8,852 nt of DNA from an uncultured Fidelibacterota bacterium (GTDB taxonomy: Bacteria > Marinisomatota > Marinisomatia > Marinisomatales > UBA1611), in contig CAJWPW010000029.1 of assembly GCA_913045415.1 (NCBI GenBank), positions 1 to 8,852 on the forward strand, given 5' to 3'. This document shows positions 6,316-8,852 of the stretch, one piece after another. The notes below the pieces were generated by a model. That model ran no database searches. It was not told the origin of the DNA and worked only from the letters and a program-made list of their open reading frames with translations. The first letter of the stretch is position 1. Every line of letters starts with the position of its first letter. The translations under genes and the position numbers were made by a program.

Positions 6316-8100
6316 ATGCAGATCAAATACATTGATGGTCCACGGCTCCTCAGGGCAATCCAAGCCGGGATTAATCACGTTATCACCCGGAAGGATTACC
6401 TGAATAAAATTAATGTGTTTCCTGTCCCTGACGGTGATACTGGAACTAATATGGCCTTTACACTGGCTACTATTTCTGAAGAAACAAAATCAAATAATAA
6501 TAAACAAGTTTCGAAGGTAGCTGATGCAGTTGCAGATGCATCTCTAAATGGCGCAAGAGGGAATTCCGGGTCTATCCTCGCTCAATTCTTTGTAGGGTTT
6601 GCTGATGGAATTGGATCCTTTCGAAGACTTACGCCAGAGCAATTTTCTGAAGCCACTAATACAGCAAAAAATTATTCTTACGATGCATTATCTGAACCAA
6701 TAGAGGGCACCATTCTTTCCGTCATTTCAGATTGGGCAGATTCGATTAAAAACATTTATAAGAAGCATGATGATTTTGTCATGATCCTGGATTTTGCTTT
6801 TGAACAAGCGAAAGAATCCTTACGGAAAACACCGGAAAAATTGGCAATCTTAAAAAAAGCCGGTGTGGTGGATGCAGGGGCTCAGGGATTTGTGGATTTC
6901 CTGGAGGGAATCAATCATTTTATCAAGCAAGGCGAAAAAGATGATGTAGACACCTCCACAATTGCCGAACCGGTGGATAATTTTGAAGTGGAAATGACCG
7001 ATGAATTTCGCTATTGCACTGAATGTCTTGTGGCCGGAGATGATATCGACCGGATCAAACTCAAAGAACAATTGATGAATCTGGGTAGCAGTATCGTTCT
7101 TGCCGGTTCCAAAAAGAAAGCAAAGATCCACATTCATACTAATGACCCACAGGCGGTTTTCACCTTGGGGCACGAATATGGAACTCTTAGTGGCGAAAAA
7201 GCTGACGACATGCTGAAACAGCAAAAAGATGCTCATGGGAGCCATGAAGAAATTGCAATTGTGGTAGATTCCGGCTGTGACCTTCCTGAAGATCTCATTG
7301 ATGAATTCAATATCCACATGGTGCCCGTTCGTCTGAATTTTGGAGATGAACACCATGTGGACAAGGTTACCATCACCTCAGAAGAATTCTGGCACCAACT
7401 CCAAACCAACTCTATCCATCCGCAAACTTCTCAGCCAACACAGGGTGATTTTCGGCGACAATATCAGTTTTTAACCGGACATTATAATAATGTCATATCG
7501 ATCCATTTACCCGCATCTGTAAGTGGAACCTTACAATCAGCGACACTGGCTGCGAGAGATGCAGAAGATTTACCCATTGAGCTAATCGATTCTCAAAACG
7601 GTTCAATAGGTATCGGGTTGATTGCTCTTAGGGCAGCCGAAGCAGTTAAATCAGGAAAGGCTAAAGAAGATATCTTGAAAATTATTCATCAGGCCGTTGA
7701 GAATACCACCATTTATATCGGATTGGAGACACTGGATTATGTGGTGAAAGGAGGTCGATTGTCTGCCAATAAAAAGAAAATCGCCAATTTGCTTCAAATT
7801 AACCCAATTCTCTCCTTTGCCTTGAATGGAATCAATTCAATAGGAAAAACTTTTGGGTCCAAAAATAAGGCAGAAAAACTAGTAAAATTTGTTTCATCAA
7901 AATTACCGGATGGTCCTTATCGAGTGGGTTTAGCCCACGGAAATGCCTTGGAACTCGCTGAAAATGCCGAACATCATTTTGAATCTTTGGGAGCAGAAAA
8001 AGTAATCTCTACCGAGATCGGGCCAGCACTAGGCGTACATGCAGGTCCACAAGCACTGGTGATTGCCGTCCAATCGTTAAAGGATGATCTCTATGAATAA
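6316..8100 (+). CDS. fakA-fakB: Single-chain fatty acid kinase: DhaL (FakA-type) kinase fused to DegV (FakB-type) fatty-acid-binding domain
   Basis: Fatty acid kinase phosphorylates a fatty acid held by FakB to give acyl-phosphate. In Firmicutes FakA and FakB are separate proteins; here both lie in 594 residues. Residues 1-200 are a DhaL/DAK2 ATP-binding domain: FPVPDGDTGTNM (35-46) carries D39 and D41 for Mg-ATP, NGARGNSGSIL (78-88) is the next nucleotide loop, and VVDAGAQGF (184-192) is conserved. Residues about 222-305 match the FakA middle domain, with FRYCTEC (231-237) and IHIHTNDP (271-278) as probable zinc ligands. Residues 312-594 form a complete DegV domain (283 residues, versus about 288 for FakB1). 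It has T371 in TSQPT, S403 in SVSGT, R481 in KGGRLSA and H575 in HAGPQALVIA, at spacings matching the FakB fatty-acid carboxylate site. The usual FakA C-terminal domain appears absent, with DegV in its place. plsY overlaps the 3' end. A dihydroxyacetone kinase role is unlikely because no DhaK part is present. Confidence 0.9.
   Translation: MQIKYIDGPRLLRAIQAGINHVITRKDYLNKINVFPVPDGDTGTNMAFTLATISEETKSNNNKQVSKVADAVADASLNGARGNSGSILAQFFVGFADGIGSFRRLTPEQFSEATNTAKNYSYDALSEPIEGTILSVISDWADSIKNIYKKHDDFVMILDFAFEQAKESLRKTPEKLAILKKAGVVDAGAQGFVDFLEGINHFIKQGEKDDVDTSTIAEPVDNFEVEMTDEFRYCTECLVAGDDIDRIKLKEQLMNLGSSIVLAGSKKKAKIHIHTNDPQAVFTLGHEYGTLSGEKADDMLKQQKDAHGSHEEIAIVVDSGCDLPEDLIDEFNIHMVPVRLNFGDEHHVDKVTITSEEFWHQLQTNSIHPQTSQPTQGDFRRQYQFLTGHYNNVISIHLPASVSGTLQSATLAARDAEDLPIELIDSQNGSIGIGLIALRAAEAVKSGKAKEDILKIIHQAVENTTIYIGLETLDYVVKGGRLSANKKKIANLLQINPILSFALNGINSIGKTFGSKNKAEKLVKFVSSKLPDGPYRVGLAHGNALELAENAEHHFESLGAEKVISTEIGPALGVHAGPQALVIAVQSLKDDLYE
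8079..8084 (+). promoter_or_regulatory. Possible Shine-Dalgarno for plsY
   Basis: AAAGGA at 8079-8084 lies eight bases before the ATG at 8093, a good distance for a ribosome binding site. For the alternative ATG at 8084 it would directly abut or overlap the start codon. It therefore favours 8093. The bases also encode Leu-Lys-Asp of the upstream protein, and the other genes here lack such a motif, so the match may be fortuitous. Confidence 0.35.
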
Positions 8101-8755
8101 TCCGAACCTTATTTTAATCTTGATCCTGTTTGCCAGTTATATCATTGGCTCTTTTCCCACCAGTATTATTATGGGACGAATCACAAAAGGTATTGATATT
8201 CGTGAGCATGGAAGTGGAAATGCTGGTGGTACAAATGTTTACCGTGTATTGGGCTGGAAACCGGCATTGGTTGTGGTTGTATTTGATATATTCAAGGGAT
8301 GGCTCCCTGCAGCGTATTTAGCCAAAATGTTCTTTGATGCAACTCCACTTCCGGATCTGGGACTTTTTCAAATATTATGTGGGTTTTGCGCTGTTTTAGG
8401 CCATACCTATACAATCTTTGCAGGATTTAAGGGTGGTAAAGGTGTGGGCACCTTGGCCGGAATGCTTATTGCTATGTTCCCTCTTGCTGTGCCACTTTGT
8501 ATGCTGGTTTTTGCAGTTACTTTAATGCTGACAGGTTATGTGTCTGTGGGATCCATTATCGCCAGTACTTCCCTCCCGGTATTATTACTGACGCTGCCAA
8601 TTATTGGGATTGAGCCTGCAGAACTATCACTTTTGATTTTTAGTTTGATGGTTCCATTTTTCATTATCTATACCCATCGCTCCAATATTTCCCGACTTCG
8701 AAACGGAAAAGAAAACCGTTTTGAGAAAGCAATGATCTTTAAAAAGAAATCCTAA
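8093..8755 (+). CDS. plsY: Acyl-phosphate:glycerol-3-phosphate acyltransferase PlsY
   Basis: PlsY is an inner-membrane enzyme that transfers an acyl group from acyl-phosphate to glycerol-3-phosphate, giving lysophosphatidic acid, the first step of phospholipid synthesis. It is 220 residues from the chosen start, with about seven membrane helices. All three PlsY motifs are present, numbered from this start. HGSGNAGGTN (39-48) is motif 1, followed by VYRVLG. GHTYTIFAGFKGGKGVGT (103-120) is motif 2, with the phosphate-binding GGKG. HRSNISRLRNGKENR (195-209) is motif 3. In motif 2 the usual proline after the aromatic residue is threonine, and the usual VAT ending is VGT. An in-frame ATG at 8084 would add three residues and lengthen the overlap with the upstream gene from 8 to 17 bases. 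I prefer 8093 for the AAAGGA at proper spacing, without certainty. Overlap with the fatty acid kinase gene suggests coupled translation and supply of its acyl-phosphate substrate. Confidence 0.95.
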   Translation: MNNPNLILILILFASYIIGSFPTSIIMGRITKGIDIREHGSGNAGGTNVYRVLGWKPALVVVVFDIFKGWLPAAYLAKMFFDATPLPDLGLFQILCGFCAVLGHTYTIFAGFKGGKGVGTLAGMLIAMFPLAVPLCMLVFAVTLMLTGYVSVGSIIASTSLPVLLLTLPIIGIEPAELSLLIFSLMVPFFIIYTHRSNISRLRNGKENRFEKAMIFKKKS

Positions 8756-8852
8756 AATTTTTGCTGAATACCCCAATGGAGAGTTGGGGAATTCCATTTT
8801 CCATCTCGATAACCCCAACCTAGATCGATTCTAATAGCATCTACCATTGGAA
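8752..8852 (-). CDS. C-terminal fragment of a probable outer-membrane beta-barrel protein (partial)
   Basis: On the minus strand a frame is open from the window edge to a TAG (complement of 8752-8754), giving 32 complete residues. They contain MVDAIRIDLGWGYRDGKWN and end in WGIQQKF. Alternating hydrophobic and polar residues, frequent aromatics and glycines, and a C-terminal phenylalanine are the signature recognised by the BAM machinery in the last strand of outer-membrane barrels. The segment resembles the end of BamA/Omp85 or surface-antigen proteins (xxIRIDLGxG... followed by a last strand), but it is too short to assign a family. Its stop codon overlaps the plsY stop on the opposite strand, so the two transcription units converge with no spacer. 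The start lies outside the window. Confidence 0.6.
   Translation of the reverse strand, partial: PMVDAIRIDLGWGYRDGKWNSPTLHWGIQQKF
8766..8794 (+). terminator. Hairpin that may terminate plsY transcripts inside the convergent gene
   Basis: CCCCAA (8771-8776) pairs with TTGGGG (8784-8789) around a 7-base loop. Beyond one A-A mismatch (8770/8790), GAAT (8766-8769) pairs with ATTC (8791-8794), giving ten base pairs in all. Read on the plus strand it is followed by CATTTT (8795-8800), a poor U-tract, so termination would be partial or factor-assisted. It lies within the coding end of the minus-strand gene. A second CCCCAA at 8813-8818 could compete for the TTGGGG arm. The hairpin may also be a coincidence of coding sequence. 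Confidence 0.35.

Noticed and set aside
6850..7356. 168-codon open frame on the minus strand, antisense to the fatty acid kinase fusion
   Set aside because: The plus-strand frame is a clear conserved protein with motifs on both sides of this stretch. The antisense translation has no recognisable domain and atypical composition, so it is a shadow frame.
7851..7864. TTTTGG-GT-CCAAAA palindrome inside the fusion gene
   Set aside because: It has only two bases between arms, lies in coding sequence, has no partner copies in the window, and is explained by codon use for Phe-Gly-Ser-Lys.
8627..8818. 63-codon minus-strand open frame at the plsY 3' end
   Set aside because: It is antisense to plsY motif 3 and shows no domain. 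A different minus-strand frame (8752-8852) has the barrel-like C-terminus and is the better candidate.
1..8852. Search for mobile elements, CRISPR arrays, toxin-antitoxin or defence genes
   Set aside because: I saw no transposase, integrase, regularly spaced repeats, nuclease or small paired genes. Nearly all of the window is filled by recognisable housekeeping or membrane genes.

Overview
This 8.85-kb window looks like ordinary chromosome from a moderately AT-rich, Gram-negative-type bacterium. The Gram-negative call rests on a partial C-terminus at the right edge that looks like an outer-membrane beta-barrel, and on the SecD/SecF pair. SecD and SecF are separate genes, whereas Bacteroidota usually fuse them. 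None of the start codons except possibly that of plsY has a convincing Shine-Dalgarno sequence, and AT-rich or U-rich leaders sit in their place. Together these features suggest an uncultured marine lineage of the wider FCB group, for example Marinimicrobia/SAR406. That placement is inference and was not tested. There are no mobile elements, CRISPR arrays, tRNAs or rRNAs.

Layout, left to right: the possible tail of an unidentified gene (1-50); kbl, glycine C-acetyltransferase of threonine catabolism (53-1237); a 100-bp gap with a weak promoter candidate; secD and secF (1338-4173), the SecDF subunits of the protein export machinery; a strong intrinsic terminator (4207-4248); an EamA/DMT-family transporter (4251-5123) that starts only two bases after the terminator U-tract and overlaps ogt, an O6-alkylguanine-type DNA repair methyltransferase (5116-5598); a 103-bp gap; a DUF502 membrane protein (5702-6295); a DhaL/FakA plus DegV/FakB fusion (6316-8100); plsY, acyl-phosphate:glycerol-3-phosphate acyltransferase (8093-8755); and, converging from the other strand with overlapping stop codons, the 3' end of a probable outer-membrane protein (8752-8852).

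The most interesting part is the right-hand third. The 594-residue protein carries the kinase half (FakA-type DhaL domain and middle domain) and the fatty-acid-binding half (FakB/DegV) of bacterial fatty acid kinase in one chain. Its expected product, acyl-phosphate, is the acyl donor used by PlsY, whose gene overlaps the fusion gene. This is a compact predicted route from free fatty acid to lysophosphatidic acid, with an uncharacterised DUF502 membrane protein 20 bp upstream. The families are known; the single-chain arrangement, and whether it channels its product to PlsY, merit a second look. The rest of the window is mainly housekeeping.
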